64,000 nt of DNA from Kistimonas asteriae (GCF_018263925.1 NZ_JAEVHF010000003.1:62001-126000); one strand, 5' to 3'; positions 1 to 10,049 are shown, numbered from the stretch's first letter. Notes: generated by a model from the sequence alone, not told the origin. Translations and numbers: made by a program.

Positions 1-97
1 AACATTGAAACTCCTGTTATTACCTGGTTCGATAGATTCATCCCTGCCGACAAACAACCTCTGTGCTTCAGCAAACGGGGTGAAACAACAAGCAAAA

Positions 98-117
98 GGC
101 AAGGCTACTGCCTTGCC
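98..117 (-). terminator. Rho-independent terminator after bamA
   Basis: A perfect 8-bp stem with a 4-base loop lies 51 bases past the bamA stop. Read on the minus strand it is followed by a T-rich stretch (TTTTGCTTGTTG). It would separate bamA from whatever follows to the left, which in related genomes is skp. Bases 1-97 contain no gene I can support. Confidence 0.75.
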
Positions 118-168
118 TCGAAAAAGTCATCAGTTACTGATGAAACATCAGCTCACATCAGAACACGA

Positions 169-2499
169 TTAGAACGGCGCCCCAAGAGAGAACTGGAAGA
201 CCTGAGTCTCGTCGTCATCCTTGTTATTGAGCGCTTTCGCCAGACTGAACGTCAACGGACCCAGCGGTGTAATCCAGGTCAGACCCACACCGGCGCTGTA
301 GCGCAGGTCGCCAAAGGCTGGCTTGGAGCACATTTTGACCTGATCGTTGCCATTGCTGTCTTTTGAGGTACTACAGTCCGTATCAAAGACGTTACCGGCA
401 TCCAGGAACAGGACGGTACGCATGGAGCGCTGATCCTTGACAAACGGCAGCGGGAATAGCAGTTCGACACCACCTTCCACCATGACATTACCACCAATCG
501 GATCATAGTCACCATCCGACTGAAGCGCCCGTGGGCCCAGCGTGTTGTCCTTATAGCCGCGAATCGAGCCGAAACCACCGCCATAGAAATTCTCATAGAA
601 CGGCAGCTGGCTGGTAGAACCGTATGCACCACCATAGCCCAGACGCGTATGGAAACGTACGGAATAATCTGACGCCACCGGGAAGAAGTACTGGCCACGA
701 TAATGCAGCTTGTAGAAGTGAAGGTCACTGCCTGGCAGTGCGACTTCCATGGATACACCCTGAGAGTAGCCACGAGTTGGGAGCAAACCGTGGTTCAAGG
801 TGGATTCAGACCAGCCAATCGTACCCTTGAAGTTCGTGAATTTATCGCCTTCTTTTTTCAGGAAGTCAGAGACAATCCACGCCGGATCATTACCTTCCTT
901 GATCGTGGAACTTTCGATGCCCACACCAAAGTTGAGACTGGAGGTTTCGGATATCGGATAGCCAAAGGTCATATCCGCACCCATGGTATCAACGTTATAG
1001 TTGGTAACATCCGTCTCGTCGTAGTCCGTCTCACTGTAGTAGACGTTATAACCACGACTCACACCATCCACGGTGTAGAAGGGATCGGTAAAGCCGAAGC
1101 TATAGAGCTTACGGTATTTGCTGGTGTTGGCCGACAGCGACACACGGTTACCGGTACCCAGGAAATTGCTCTGACTGATAGAGCCACCCAGAATCAAGCC
1201 ATCACCCTGAGAGAAACCGATACTGGCGGTTATCGCACCGGAAGGCTGCTCTTCAACGGTATAGTTGACGTCCACCTGATCACTGGTACCAGGAACCGGT
1301 GTGGTTTCACTGGTGACCTCTTTGAAATAACCCAGTCGATTCAAACGAACCTTGGACTGCTCAATCTTGTATGTGGAAGCCGCTGCACCTTCCATCTGAC
1401 GCATTTCACGACGCAGCACCTCATCTTCCGTCTTGGTATTGCCCTGGAAGTTGATGCGGCGCACATAGGTACGACGGCCTGGCTCAACAAAGAACGTAAT
1501 ATCAACGGTATGATCTTCTTCGTTGGTCTGCGGAATTCCTGTCACGTTGGCAAACGCATAACCTTCACTACCCAGGCGCCGGGTTATCAGGTCTTCCGTT
1601 GTCGTGATTCGCTTACGGGAGAATGTCTGCCCGTCTTTCACCAACAGCAACGCCTTGACTTGCTCTTCAGGCACTACCAAATCACCCGCCAGTTTGACGT
1701 TCTTCACGCTGTATTTCTGGCCTTCATCCACATTGACCGTGATGTAGACGCTTTCCTTGTCCGGCGTGATGGAAACCTGGGTGGAATTGATATTGAAATT
1801 GATATAACCGCGATCCAGATACCATGAGCGTAACCGCTCAAGATCACCGGAAAGCTTTTCGCGGGAATACTTGTCGTCATTGGAGTAGAAGGAAAGCCAG
1901 CCAGAGGGTTTCAGCTCAAACAGATCCATCAGCTCTTCACTGTTGAATACCTTGTTGCCAACAATGTTGACATGCTGAATGGTGGAAACCTTGCCTTCCT
2001 TGATATCAATGGTAATAGCCACCCGGTTTCTCGGCTGTGGCTCAACATTGGCCTTGATACTGGCACCGTAGCGACCCTGAGCAACGTACTGACGCTCCAG
2101 CTCCATCCGAATCGCTTCCAGCGTTGCCTGTTGGAAAATCTCGCCATCCGCCAGACCAGCCTGCTTCAGACCCTTCTTCAGATCTTCGGTTTTGATGGCC
2201 TTGTTGCCTTCAATCTTGATCTCACTGATGGAGGGGCGTTCCACCACTGTGACGACCAACACATTGCCGTCACGCCCCATCTGGATATCCTGAAAATATC
2301 CGGTCTTGAACAAAGCTCGCACAGCGTCAGCCAGTTCCGGGTTATCAACGTCATCACCGATGGCCACTGGCAATGCATTGAACACCGTACCCGCCGAAAT
2401 ACGCTGCAACCCGTCCAGGCGGATGTCATTGATGACAAAGGCATTCGCCTGTCCGGCCACGAGCGCACCGGCAACAAAAGGCAGCAATAATCGATTCAT
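169..2499 (-). CDS. bamA: Outer membrane protein assembly factor BamA
   Basis: Central subunit of the BAM complex, which folds beta-barrel proteins into the outer membrane. The 776-residue product has a signal peptide ending in QANA, five POTRA repeats over roughly residues 22-420, and a C-terminal 16-strand barrel ending in phenylalanine. The conserved IRGY motif of barrel loop 6 is at about residues 646-649. Two cysteines in a late surface loop (TDCSTS and KMCSKP) could form a disulfide. The reading frame extends 12 codons further upstream, but the ATG at 2499 starts directly with the signal peptide (MNRLLLPF) and is preferred. rseP lies 73 bases upstream on the same strand, the usual order; bamC is also present in this window. 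Confidence 0.97.
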   Translation of the reverse strand: MNRLLLPFVAGALVAGQANAFVINDIRLDGLQRISAGTVFNALPVAIGDDVDNPELADAVRALFKTGYFQDIQMGRDGNVLVVTVVERPSISEIKIEGNKAIKTEDLKKGLKQAGLADGEIFQQATLEAIRMELERQYVAQGRYGASIKANVEPQPRNRVAITIDIKEGKVSTIQHVNIVGNKVFNSEELMDLFELKPSGWLSFYSNDDKYSREKLSGDLERLRSWYLDRGYINFNINSTQVSITPDKESVYITVNVDEGQKYSVKNVKLAGDLVVPEEQVKALLLVKDGQTFSRKRITTTEDLITRRLGSEGYAFANVTGIPQTNEEDHTVDITFFVEPGRRTYVRRINFQGNTKTEDEVLRREMRQMEGAAASTYKIEQSKVRLNRLGYFKEVTSETTPVPGTSDQVDVNYTVEEQPSGAITASIGFSQGDGLILGGSISQSNFLGTGNRVSLSANTSKYRKLYSFGFTDPFYTVDGVSRGYNVYYSETDYDETDVTNYNVDTMGADMTFGYPISETSSLNFGVGIESSTIKEGNDPAWIVSDFLKKEGDKFTNFKGTIGWSESTLNHGLLPTRGYSQGVSMEVALPGSDLHFYKLHYRGQYFFPVASDYSVRFHTRLGYGGAYGSTSQLPFYENFYGGGFGSIRGYKDNTLGPRALQSDGDYDPIGGNVMVEGGVELLFPLPFVKDQRSMRTVLFLDAGNVFDTDCSTSKDSNGNDQVKMCSKPAFGDLRYSAGVGLTWITPLGPLTFSLAKALNNKDDDETQVFQFSLGAPF

Positions 2500-2572
2500 G
2501 GAATCCGTTCTTCCAGAAATTGGTCGTAAAGCCAAAAGATAAACTGATACCGCACCGGGACTCCCCCTTCGG

Positions 2573-3934
2573 TTACAGTCGGCTCAAATCATTATACAGG
2601 GCGACAAACATGAGTCCGAGAATCAACGTCATGCCAATACGTACCCCGATCATCTGTATTTTCTCTGGCACCGGCCGGCCTTTCACCAGCTCCACCAGAT
2701 AATACAGCAAGTGCCCACCGTCCAGCACAGGGATAGGCAACAGGTTCAAAACACCTAAACTAATACTCAGCATAGCAAGGAAGTTCAGAAAACTTTCAAG
2801 ACCGGATTTAAACGAGGCTCCAGCCACCTTTGCTATGGTAATGGGGCCACTGAGATGTTCAACCGACACCAGCCCAATAACCATCTTGCGGATAGAGTCC
2901 AGCGTTAGCGTTGTCAACGACCAGGTGTCCTGAAGCGCAACCCCCAAAGCCATTACTGGCCCATAACTGATGTCCCGCAGACGATCAGCTGGCCACTCGA
3001 AGGGTTTCGCGCCGGCACCAATGTACCCAATTTTCAGGCCATCGGCTAACGTTTTCTCACCCGGCACCAGCGTTAATGAACGACTACTGCCGTCTCTATC
3101 AATCTCAACCTGTATCGCTGCACCAGGATTTTCCCGCACAAAATCGACCCAGCCCTGCCAGCTGAGAATGCGTTGCCCATTCGCAGACAGCACAACATCA
3201 CCGGTACGCAATCCGGCGGCTTCAGCCGCACCACCCTCCAATACCTGACCGATAGCAGCCGGTACTTCCGGGCGCCATGGCATAACACCCAGAGAACGCA
3301 GTGGATCCGGATTTTCTTCACCGGCAAGCCAGTTATTGAGATGAACATCGGAGTATTGAGTATCGGCGCCCTGCTCATCAAAAGGCCTGGTACCCAGCAC
3401 AACCGTGGCGGTTTCACCCAGCGGAGCCAACAAAGCCATATTGATAGCATGCCAGGACAGCGTATTCCGACCATCCACACTGACTACCTCATGCCCTGCA
3501 CTCATACCGGCAACAGCTGCGGGTGATTCAGGCACAACGTCGCCGACCACCGGGATGACCGTTTTAACGCCCATCAAGTACATCAGCCAGAGTGCAACAA
3601 TCGCAAGCAGGAAGTTGGCAATCGGCCCGGCAGCGACAACCGCTATACGGGCATAGACCGACTTGTTATTAAACGCCTGATCTTTTTCTTCATCCGCCAC
3701 CGGCCCTTCACGCTCATCCAGCATTTTCACGTAGCCGCCGAGCGGAATCATGGCGATAGCAAATTCTGTCCCGTGCCGGTCATGCCAGGTGAACAGCGGC
3801 TTACCAAAACCAATACAAAAACGAAGTACCTTGACACCACAACGCCGGGCAACCCAGAAATGCCCATATTCATGGATACTGACCAGCAGGCCAAGGGTGA
3901 CGATGAACGCCAGAATTGTCTGCAATGTTCCCAT
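2573..3934 (-). CDS. rseP: RseP site-2 zinc metalloprotease
   Basis: Inner-membrane intramembrane protease. The family cleaves anti-sigma factor RseA after DegS to release sigma-E, and removes remnant signal peptides. At 453 residues it is of normal length. The zinc motif HEYGH is at residues 21-25 in the first membrane segment. Two periplasmic PDZ domains follow (about 115-280), and the conserved LDGGH of the last catalytic segment is near residue 400. In most relatives rseP follows cdsA or dxr in one operon. Here the gene immediately upstream is cmoM on the opposite strand, so rseP must have its own promoter in the 222-base divergent gap at 3935-4156; I could not identify one with confidence. 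Confidence 0.96.
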   Translation of the reverse strand: MGTLQTILAFIVTLGLLVSIHEYGHFWVARRCGVKVLRFCIGFGKPLFTWHDRHGTEFAIAMIPLGGYVKMLDEREGPVADEEKDQAFNNKSVYARIAVVAAGPIANFLLAIVALWLMYLMGVKTVIPVVGDVVPESPAAVAGMSAGHEVVSVDGRNTLSWHAINMALLAPLGETATVVLGTRPFDEQGADTQYSDVHLNNWLAGEENPDPLRSLGVMPWRPEVPAAIGQVLEGGAAEAAGLRTGDVVLSANGQRILSWQGWVDFVRENPGAAIQVEIDRDGSSRSLTLVPGEKTLADGLKIGYIGAGAKPFEWPADRLRDISYGPVMALGVALQDTWSLTTLTLDSIRKMVIGLVSVEHLSGPITIAKVAGASFKSGLESFLNFLAMLSISLGVLNLLPIPVLDGGHLLYYLVELVKGRPVPEKIQMIGVRIGMTLILGLMFVALYNDLSRL

Positions 3935-4156
3935 AGTCCTGTCGGCTTTCCTGCATTTACCCCAAGAGGCTTAAACGATAAAGTGTCTGATTTTACAACA
4001 TTTTGCGCAATCCTCGCATAGTGACTGACGGATTCGCAAATACAAAAGCGCTCACTAACCTCAGGTATCGCCGCCTATCGTGCCAGCAACCTGTTTTATT
4101 GGCGCATTTACCTTAATAAAGCACTCCGCAACAGGAACCACCATTTTCAGTACCGC

Positions 4157-4930
4157 ATGGACAGAAATTTCGACGGCATCGCGGATCGCTTCCGCCAACA
4201 GATCTATGGCACCCTGAAAGGGCAACTTCGACTGGAAATCCTGCAGGAAGACCTGACCACCCATATCCCGGCACTGTCTGACAGCAATCGCAAACTGACC
4301 ATTCTGGATGCAGGCGGCGGCATTGGCCAGCACTCTGCCATGCTCGCGGCCCAGGGCCATCGGGTTATCCTATGCGATATCTCAGCCGACATGCTGGCAC
4401 TGGCACAGGAAGAATATGCCAGAATCGCTCCCGATGCTGACATCCGATTCCTCCACTGCCCAATCCAGTCATTACCGAAACACCTGGATGAACCCGTCGA
4501 CCTTGTACTGCTGCACGCCGTACTTGAGTGGCTGAAACAGCCGCGCGAAGTACTGGATATCCTGCCCACACTAACCCGACCGGGCGGATGGCTTTCCATC
4601 CTGTTCTACAACAAAAACGCCCTGATCTGGCGCCACCTGATGAACCGGAATTTCAAACTGGCCTACCATGACAATTTTGAAAACCGGAAAAATCCCCTGA
4701 CGCCAGCCTGGCCGCTGGACCCTGCCGATGTGCATGCGTGGCTGAGCACACTGGAACTCTCCATCAAAGCCTGGTCAGGCATTCGCGCCATACACGACCA
4801 TATGCCAAAACCGGTTCGCGACATGACACCCGCAGAAGATATGCTCCAGGTTGAAAAACACTTCGGACGCAAACCGCCTTACCGGGATCTCGCCCGCTAC
4901 GTGCACATGCTCTGCCAGAAGCCCGTATAA
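4157..4930 (+). CDS. cmoM: tRNA 5-carboxymethoxyuridine methyltransferase CmoM
   Basis: SAM-dependent methyltransferase that turns the wobble cmo5U34 of certain tRNAs into its methyl ester. The 257-residue product closely resembles E. coli CmoM (formerly SmtA). It starts DRNFDGIADRF and has the glycine-rich SAM loop DAGGGIGQ at residues 51-58, LHAVLEWL where SmtA has FHAVLEW, and the RPGGWLS strand typical of class I methyltransferases. It converges on cmoB-cmoA, the enzymes making its substrate, and shares a bidirectional terminator with them. There is no strong Shine-Dalgarno sequence before the ATG. The gene sits where dxr is found in Pseudomonas-like gene orders. Confidence 0.93.
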   Translation: MDRNFDGIADRFRQQIYGTLKGQLRLEILQEDLTTHIPALSDSNRKLTILDAGGGIGQHSAMLAAQGHRVILCDISADMLALAQEEYARIAPDADIRFLHCPIQSLPKHLDEPVDLVLLHAVLEWLKQPREVLDILPTLTRPGGWLSILFYNKNALIWRHLMNRNFKLAYHDNFENRKNPLTPAWPLDPADVHAWLSTLELSIKAWSGIRAIHDHMPKPVRDMTPAEDMLQVEKHFGRKPPYRDLARYVHMLCQKPV

Positions 4931-4960
4931 AACAAAAGCCGGCACTCACCGGCTTTTGTT
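4931..4960. terminator. Bidirectional terminator between cmoM and cmoB
   Basis: A 12-bp perfect stem (AACAAAAGCCGG and its complement) with a 6-base loop. A-rich and T-rich flanks give a U-tract on either strand. It fills the 37-base gap between the convergent cmoM and cmoB genes. Confidence 0.9.
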
Positions 4961-4967
4961 CATTATA

Positions 4968-5978
4968 TCAAGCGTCCGCAATCACCACCGCACGCAGAGG
5001 CGCTGGGTAACCTTCTACCGTTTTTCCAGAATTATCAGGATCCAGAAAATCAGCAAGAGAATTGAATGCCATCCATTCTGTCTGACGCTGCTCTTCTGTC
5101 GTGGTAGCTGCCATATCAACCACCCGGGCATTTCGAAATCCCGCACGACGCAACCACAACAACAGCGTATCCGGCGACGGCAGAAACCAGACATTACGCA
5201 TCATGGCGTAACGATCTTCCGGCATCAGCACCTGCCCCAGCGCTCCGTCTATGACCAGCGTTTCCAGCACAAGCTCTCCACCCGGCCGCAAGGCACCTTT
5301 TAGCTCAAGTAGATGATCAATGGGTGAACGACGATGGTACAACACCCCCATCGAAAAGACGGTATCGAAGGCTTTCAGATTCTCTGGCACATCTTCCATC
5401 TTCAGCGGCAGGAGATGGACAGGCAAAGACCGCCCTGCAAACCGCTTAAACGCTTCAAACTGCACCAAAAACAACCGGGACGGATCCACCCCGATCACCT
5501 GTCGAGCACCGGCACCCAGCATACGCCAGCAGTGATAACCGGAACCACAGCCGACATCCAGCACGAGCCGACCATCCAATGGCGACAAATGGGGAGCCAC
5601 CCGTTCCCACTTCCAGTCAGAACGCCATTCGGTATCGATGAATTCTCCAAAAAAATCAAACGGCCCCTTACGCCAGGGACTGAGCGCTTTCAATCCCTCA
5701 TGCAACTTATGCCGAACATCATCCGCTAACGGCTGCTGCGGCGTCACACTCACGGCCGACGCATCCAGCCTGACTTGTTCAACCGCAATATCCGGCAACC
5801 GATCCAACGCTGCCAACCAACGATCAAGATCACCGTGAAGATTGTCCACCAATACCTGCTGCATCTGCTGTGGCAACACATCGAGCCAGCGCTTAAGCAA
5901 CCGGTTATCCATCAGCGGAAACAAATCACTGAAAAAATCGAGGGGGTTCAGCAAGCGCTTTTTTTCGTCAACAGGCAT
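4968..5978 (-). CDS. cmoB: tRNA U34 carboxymethyltransferase CmoB
   Basis: Transfers the carboxymethyl group of carboxy-SAM to 5-hydroxyuridine-34, giving cmo5U in tRNAs that read family codon boxes. The product is 336 residues, close to the E. coli length. The N-terminal half carries PWRKGPF (about 101-107), a family signature near the carboxy-SAM site. The Rossmann fold follows, with [13 protein letters not shown] at about 140-152 and the conserved [14 protein letters not shown] segment. The start is 3 bases from the cmoA stop, so the two are co-transcribed and probably translationally coupled. No Shine-Dalgarno sequence is obvious. Confidence 0.96.
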   Translation of the reverse strand: MPVDEKKRLLNPLDFFSDLFPLMDNRLLKRWLDVLPQQMQQVLVDNLHGDLDRWLAALDRLPDIAVEQVRLDASAVSVTPQQPLADDVRHKLHEGLKALSPWRKGPFDFFGEFIDTEWRSDWKWERVAPHLSPLDGRLVLDVGCGSGYHCWRMLGAGARQVIGVDPSRLFLVQFEAFKRFAGRSLPVHLLPLKMEDVPENLKAFDTVFSMGVLYHRRSPIDHLLELKGALRPGGELVLETLVIDGALGQVLMPEDRYAMMRNVWFLPSPDTLLLWLRRAGFRNARVVDMAATTTEEQRQTEWMAFNSLADFLDPDNSGKTVEGYPAPLRAVVIADA

Positions 5979-5981
5979 AAC

Positions 5982-6710
5982 TTATTTAATGGCCAGCAGT
6001 GAGCAGAAGTTGAAACATTGATACCAGAGCACCACACGACTAAAGCCCGCTGACAGCAAGCGCTCACGATGCTGCGCCAACGTTTCCGGAACCAGGTAAT
6101 TTTCCAGCGCCGTGCGTTTCTGACTGATCTCCAGGTCGGAATAGCCATTGGCCCGCTTGAAGTCATAATGCAAATCTTCAAGCACTGTCTGCTCCCCTTC
6201 CTCAAAAACCAGTTTTTCAGAAAGAATTAATACGCCACCGTCATTCAACCCTTCAGCAATGTCGGACAGTAATGACAGCCGATCTTCCAGAGGAATAAAT
6301 TGCAGAGTGAAATTGAGCGTGACAACCGAGGCATTGCTCACAGGCACATTGCGAATATCATCCAGCAGCAGCTCAACAGGCACACTGCTACTATCCGCCT
6401 CAATGTATTTCCGGCAACGCTCAAGCATGGCGTCCGAATTATCGACACCGACAATTCGACACCCCGCCTTATCCACCCCATGTCGCATAGCCAACGTGGA
6501 TGCCCCCAGCGAGCACCCCAGGTCATAAAGAACGGAGTCCGGCTGGGCGTACTGCGACGTGATTATGCCTGTCATGGGAATAATCGTGGTATACCCAGGC
6601 ACCGAACGCCGGATCATATCGGGAAATACCCGCGCAACGGCATCATCAAACGCAAAACCCGACAACTCAGCGCGCGGTTCTGCATAAATACGGTCTAGTA
6701 CATTATTCAT
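5982..6710 (-). CDS. cmoA: Carboxy-SAM synthase CmoA
   Basis: Makes carboxy-S-adenosylmethionine from SAM and prephenate, the unusual cofactor used by CmoB. The 242-residue product has the class I methyltransferase loop DLGCSLGAS at residues 63-71, [13 protein letters not shown] in the next strand-helix, and LNFTLQFIP, all characteristic of CmoA. It is the first gene of a cmoA-cmoB operon. The 233-base gap up to cdsA probably holds its promoter, though I cannot point to convincing boxes. Confidence 0.96.
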   Translation of the reverse strand: MNNVLDRIYAEPRAELSGFAFDDAVARVFPDMIRRSVPGYTTIIPMTGIITSQYAQPDSVLYDLGCSLGASTLAMRHGVDKAGCRIVGVDNSDAMLERCRKYIEADSSSVPVELLLDDIRNVPVSNASVVTLNFTLQFIPLEDRLSLLSDIAEGLNDGGVLILSEKLVFEEGEQTVLEDLHYDFKRANGYSDLEISQKRTALENYLVPETLAQHRERLLSAGFSRVVLWYQCFNFCSLLAIK

Positions 6711-6943
6711 GCGTATTCAGGAATTATGCTGTGCTGAAATAACAGCTGTCACTCCGGGCAGACTGAACCAGCAACCTAACGGAAAAGCAGGCATGCTAGC
6801 CTGATCAAATAGAATCGCCAGCGGCCAATTATCACGGCACTCTCCTTGCAATCACAAAGAAAGCCCTGAGTATCGGTCACCGACGAAGGATGCCAACACA
6901 ACAAACGTCGGCACCCCTTTATGGTCTACTATTGGCCAACCAC

Positions 6944-7747
6944 TCAGGTCGCCATAGCCAGAAACCAGAAGACGGCAAACACGGGAATAGCCGCTGTCAG
7001 ACTGTCAATGCGATCCATGACACCACCGTGACCGGGCAACAACTGACTACTGTCTTTCAAACCAGCTTCACGCTTAAACATGCTTTCAAGCAGGTCACCC
7101 AATACCGACACCATGGTGACCACCAGGGTAATGGCGACAAGCCCCAGGCATTCAAACAAATTCAGCTGCTGATACCAACCGACCAACAGGGCAATCAGCG
7201 ACGTCATCAGCAAACCACCGAAAACACCTTCCCAGGTTTTACCGGGGCTGAGACTCGGCGCCAGTTTACGCTGCCCAAAAGCTCTGCCCGCAAAATAGGC
7301 GCCCACATCGGCCGCCCAAACCAGCAGAAAGACATAAAGAATCAACAAATTACCCTGGGGCTGCCCCTTGAGATAGACAAGGCCTCCCCACGCTGGCAAA
7401 AGAACCAGCCAACCCATCAGCAATCGAATAATTCGGTTCTGCCAGACAACCCTGGAGTCGGGATAACTGATCACCAACATCAGCGCCATCAACCACCAGG
7501 TGAGCCCCGCGCCCAGCAGAAACCCGGCAGAAGCCAGAGAAAGCAAAAAGATCATGCCACCGGTCAACGCGGCATAGCCAACGCGTACCAGCTGATTCGT
7601 AAACCCTGCCAGCCCAGCCCATTCCCAGGCCGCCAATGCGATAACGACCGCAATAAACACCGAGAACGGCGTCAACGGCAAAAGAAAAACCCCACCCAAT
7701 GCTACCGGCAGCAACGCCAGAGCTGTTATTATTCGTTGTTTCAGCAC
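6944..7747 (-). CDS. cdsA: Phosphatidate cytidylyltransferase CdsA
   Basis: Integral inner-membrane enzyme that makes CDP-diacylglycerol from phosphatidate and CTP, the precursor of all bacterial phospholipids. At 267 residues it has about eight hydrophobic segments. The family signature is clear in the C-terminal third: SPGKTWEGVFGG, then LGDLLESMFKREAGLKDS, then PGHGGVMDRIDS with the metal-binding aspartates. The start overlaps the uppS stop by 7 bases. In Pseudomonas-like genomes dxr comes next; here the next same-strand gene is cmoA, 233 bases away. Confidence 0.96.
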   Translation of the reverse strand: MLKQRIITALALLPVALGGVFLLPLTPFSVFIAVVIALAAWEWAGLAGFTNQLVRVGYAALTGGMIFLLSLASAGFLLGAGLTWWLMALMLVISYPDSRVVWQNRIIRLLMGWLVLLPAWGGLVYLKGQPQGNLLILYVFLLVWAADVGAYFAGRAFGQRKLAPSLSPGKTWEGVFGGLLMTSLIALLVGWYQQLNLFECLGLVAITLVVTMVSVLGDLLESMFKREAGLKDSSQLLPGHGGVMDRIDSLTAAIPVFAVFWFLAMAT

Positions 7748-8526
7748 GTTGACTCTGCCTCTAGCTGCTCACTGGTTTTGCCATAACGACGCTGTCGCTG
7801 ACTGTAATCGACAATCGCCCGGCGGAATTCTTCAGGACCAAAATCAGGCCATAACAGGTCCGAAAAATACAACTCGGAATAAGCACACTGCCACAGCAGG
7901 AAATTACTGATACGGTGTTCTCCACTGGTTCTGATCAACAGGTCTGGCGACGGCAATTCACCGGTAGACAAGGTCGCCTCAAAGCGATCCTCGGTGATAT
8001 CTTCCGGCGCCATCTCACCACGCCTTACCGCTTCCGCCAGCGTTTGTGCAGCCTGGACAATATCCCACTGCCCACCATAGCTGGCAGCAATTACGAGGGT
8101 AACGCGCGCATTTTCAGCCGTCAGGGCTTCTGCCTCACGGATACGCGCCTGGATAGCAGGACTGAACGAACTGACGTCTCCGATCACTTTCAGGCGAATA
8201 TGGTGCTTGTGCAGTTTCCGCACCTCCCGCTGAAGCGCCCGAAGAAAAAGATCCATCAATGCACTGACCTCATCGGCCGGCCGCTTCCAGTTCTCGCTGG
8301 AAAAGGCAAACAGTGTCAGCACGCGGATACCATACTCACTACAGGCTTCAATAACCTTGCGCACCGCTTCAACACCCGCGCGATGGCCGGCAATACCCGG
8401 CAAATGCCGTTTCTTGGCCCAGCGGTTGTTGCCATCCATGATAATCGCGACATGACGGGGAATACGGTCGGCGGGAATCTCAGTACCAGACTCCGCTGTA
8501 GAATGGGAAGCAGGTGGTTCAGCCAT
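7741..8526 (-). CDS. uppS: Undecaprenyl diphosphate synthase UppS
   Basis: Condenses eight IPP units with farnesyl diphosphate to give the C55 lipid carrier for peptidoglycan, LPS and other glycans. The cis-prenyltransferase motif IIMDGNNRWAKKR is near the N-terminus, followed by GHRAG, FAFSSENWKRP and the C-terminal RTSGEHRISNFLLWQ. The frame is open to 8580. The ATG at 8526 (261 residues) fits the family length, but its Shine-Dalgarno sequence is poor: a GAGG lies 17 bases upstream, so the start is uncertain. This enzyme is a direct consumer of the IPP made by the nearby mevalonate genes. Confidence 0.95.
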   Translation of the reverse strand: MAEPPASHSTAESGTEIPADRIPRHVAIIMDGNNRWAKKRHLPGIAGHRAGVEAVRKVIEACSEYGIRVLTLFAFSSENWKRPADEVSALMDLFLRALQREVRKLHKHHIRLKVIGDVSSFSPAIQARIREAEALTAENARVTLVIAASYGGQWDIVQAAQTLAEAVRRGEMAPEDITEDRFEATLSTGELPSPDLLIRTSGEHRISNFLLWQCAYSELYFSDLLWPDFGPEEFRRAIVDYSQRQRRYGKTSEQLEAESTC

Positions 8527-8598
8527 GACTTGTTTCAGGGTTACCTCACACACTATCCGGGCAAACAACAACCCGGGCAAAGCCCGGGTTCCGTCTGA

Positions 8599-9156
8599 TC
8601 AGATGATCATCAGATCCTTTTCCTTGGTTTCCAGCGTTTTGTCGACGGCTGCAATGTACTTGTCAGTAATCTTCTGCACATCGTCCTGCGCACGACGCTC
8701 TTCGTCTTCGCTGATCTCTTTTTCCTTCTCGAGCTCCTTAATATCAGCCAGCACATCACGGCGGATATTACGGATCGCCACACGCGCCTGCTCAGCATCC
8801 TGGCGTGCCTGACGGGTATAACCTTTACGGGTTTCTTCAGTTAACGGGGGCAGCGGCACACGAATGACTTCACCCGCCGTAGAAGGATTCAGGCCCAGGT
8901 CGGACTTGAGGATAGCCTTCTCAATTTCCGGCACCATGCTCCGCTCCCAGACACGAATCGCCAGAGTACGGCCATCTTCTGCCGTCACGTTTGCCACCTG
9001 GCTCAACGGAGATTCGGCACCATAGTAGGATACCCGTACACCTTCCAACAGGCTGGGGTGCGCCCGTCCCGTACGAATTTTCGCAAATGCAGTGTTCAGT
9101 GATTCTACACTTTTCTGCATTCTGGATTCAGCATCACTCTTCAGTTCGTTAATCAT
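8599..9156 (-). CDS. frr: Ribosome recycling factor
   Basis: Splits post-termination ribosomes together with EF-G. The 185 residues match the family exactly. Recognisable parts are [21 protein letters not shown] near the N-terminus, [15 protein letters not shown], and the helical C-terminus with IRNIRRD. The start overlaps the pyrH stop by 4 bases (ATGA), so translation is coupled. The gap to uppS is about 72 bases and contains no dxr, which in E. coli would sit here. Confidence 0.97.
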   Translation of the reverse strand: MINELKSDAESRMQKSVESLNTAFAKIRTGRAHPSLLEGVRVSYYGAESPLSQVANVTAEDGRTLAIRVWERSMVPEIEKAILKSDLGLNPSTAGEVIRVPLPPLTEETRKGYTRQARQDAEQARVAIRNIRRDVLADIKELEKEKEISEDEERRAQDDVQKITDKYIAAVDKTLETKEKDLMII

Positions 9157-9890
9157 GCGTCACTCCCGCAAACCAGGGTTCCTTCGTCGCCACCGACGAC
9201 AACATTCAACAGGGCGCCGGTCTTGTTCATATTGAACACGCGCACCGGCATCTGGTGGTCACGTACCAAGCAGATAGCTGTAAGATCCATAACACCGAGC
9301 TTACGATCCAGCACTTCGTCATAGCTCAAGTGATCAAACTTGGTCGCCTCCGGAAACTTGACCGGATCCTGATCGTAAACACCATCCACCTTGGTGGCCT
9401 TCAACACCAGGTCAGCATCGACTTCAATTCCCCGCAGACAAGCGGCAGAATCCGTCGTGAAGAAAGGATTACCTGTGCCTGCGGAAAAAATCACCACATC
9501 ACCGGAGTTCAGGTAGCGAAGCGCACGACGGCGGTCATAATGCTCGACCACACCACTCATCGGGATTGCCGACATGACGCGCGTGTTAATATTGGAGCGC
9601 TCCAGCGCATCACGCATGGCCAGGGCATTCATCACCGTGGCCAGCATCCCCATATGATCACCGGTGACGCGCTCCATACCGGCAGCACTCAGCGCCGCAC
9701 CACGAAACAGGTTACCGCCACCAATGACCAGACCGACCTGAACACCAATGCCGACCAGCTGACCGATTTCAAGCGCCATACGGTCCAGCACCTTGGGATC
9801 AATACCAAACTCTTCACTCCCCATCAGTGCTTCGCCACTGAGCTTGAGGAGAATACGGTGGTACTTGGGCTGGCGATCTGTTCCGGGCAT
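9153..9890 (-). CDS. pyrH: UMP kinase PyrH
   Basis: Phosphorylates UMP to UDP in pyrimidine synthesis; bacterial UMP kinases belong to the amino-acid-kinase fold and are allosterically controlled by GTP and UTP. The 245-residue product shows [13 protein letters not shown] at the N-terminus, [10 protein letters not shown], the [18 protein letters not shown] segment, and [14 protein letters not shown]. It follows tsf after a 200-base gap containing a large inverted repeat and the tsf terminator. Confidence 0.97.
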   Translation of the reverse strand: MPGTDRQPKYHRILLKLSGEALMGSEEFGIDPKVLDRMALEIGQLVGIGVQVGLVIGGGNLFRGAALSAAGMERVTGDHMGMLATVMNALAMRDALERSNINTRVMSAIPMSGVVEHYDRRRALRYLNSGDVVIFSAGTGNPFFTTDSAACLRGIEVDADLVLKATKVDGVYDQDPVKFPEATKFDHLSYDEVLDRKLGVMDLTAICLVRDHQMPVRVFNMNKTGALLNVVVGGDEGTLVCGSDA

Positions 9891-9971
9891 GTCTGCTCTC
9901 CGTCAACGGGCTTGGCCATGACCAGGAGCCTGATACGATCCTGTCATGCCCATGTGTTCTCTGATGATACC

Positions 9972-10032
9972 AATACCACTGACCAATGACTGCCATGATC
10001 TGACAATCAACCAGCGATTGGTCACTGGTATT
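9972..10032. repeat. Large inverted repeat between tsf and pyrH
   Basis: Two 16-base arms at 9972-9987 and 10017-10032 are reverse complements at 15 of 16 positions and are separated by 29 bases. In the minus-strand transcript this would form a long stem just downstream of the tsf terminator and about 80 bases before pyrH. It may be a processing signal or part of a pyrH regulatory element; no function is shown by the sequence. Confidence 0.75.
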
Positions 10033-10049
10033 CGCCATCGAATAACAAC

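Noticed and set aside
703-1827. Long open frame on the plus strand
   Set aside because: It is antisense to bamA and has no coherent domain; the bamA frame is unmistakable.
6890-7786. 298-codon plus-strand open frame
   Set aside because: Antisense to cdsA, with a Gln/Arg-rich product that looks like a frame shadow.
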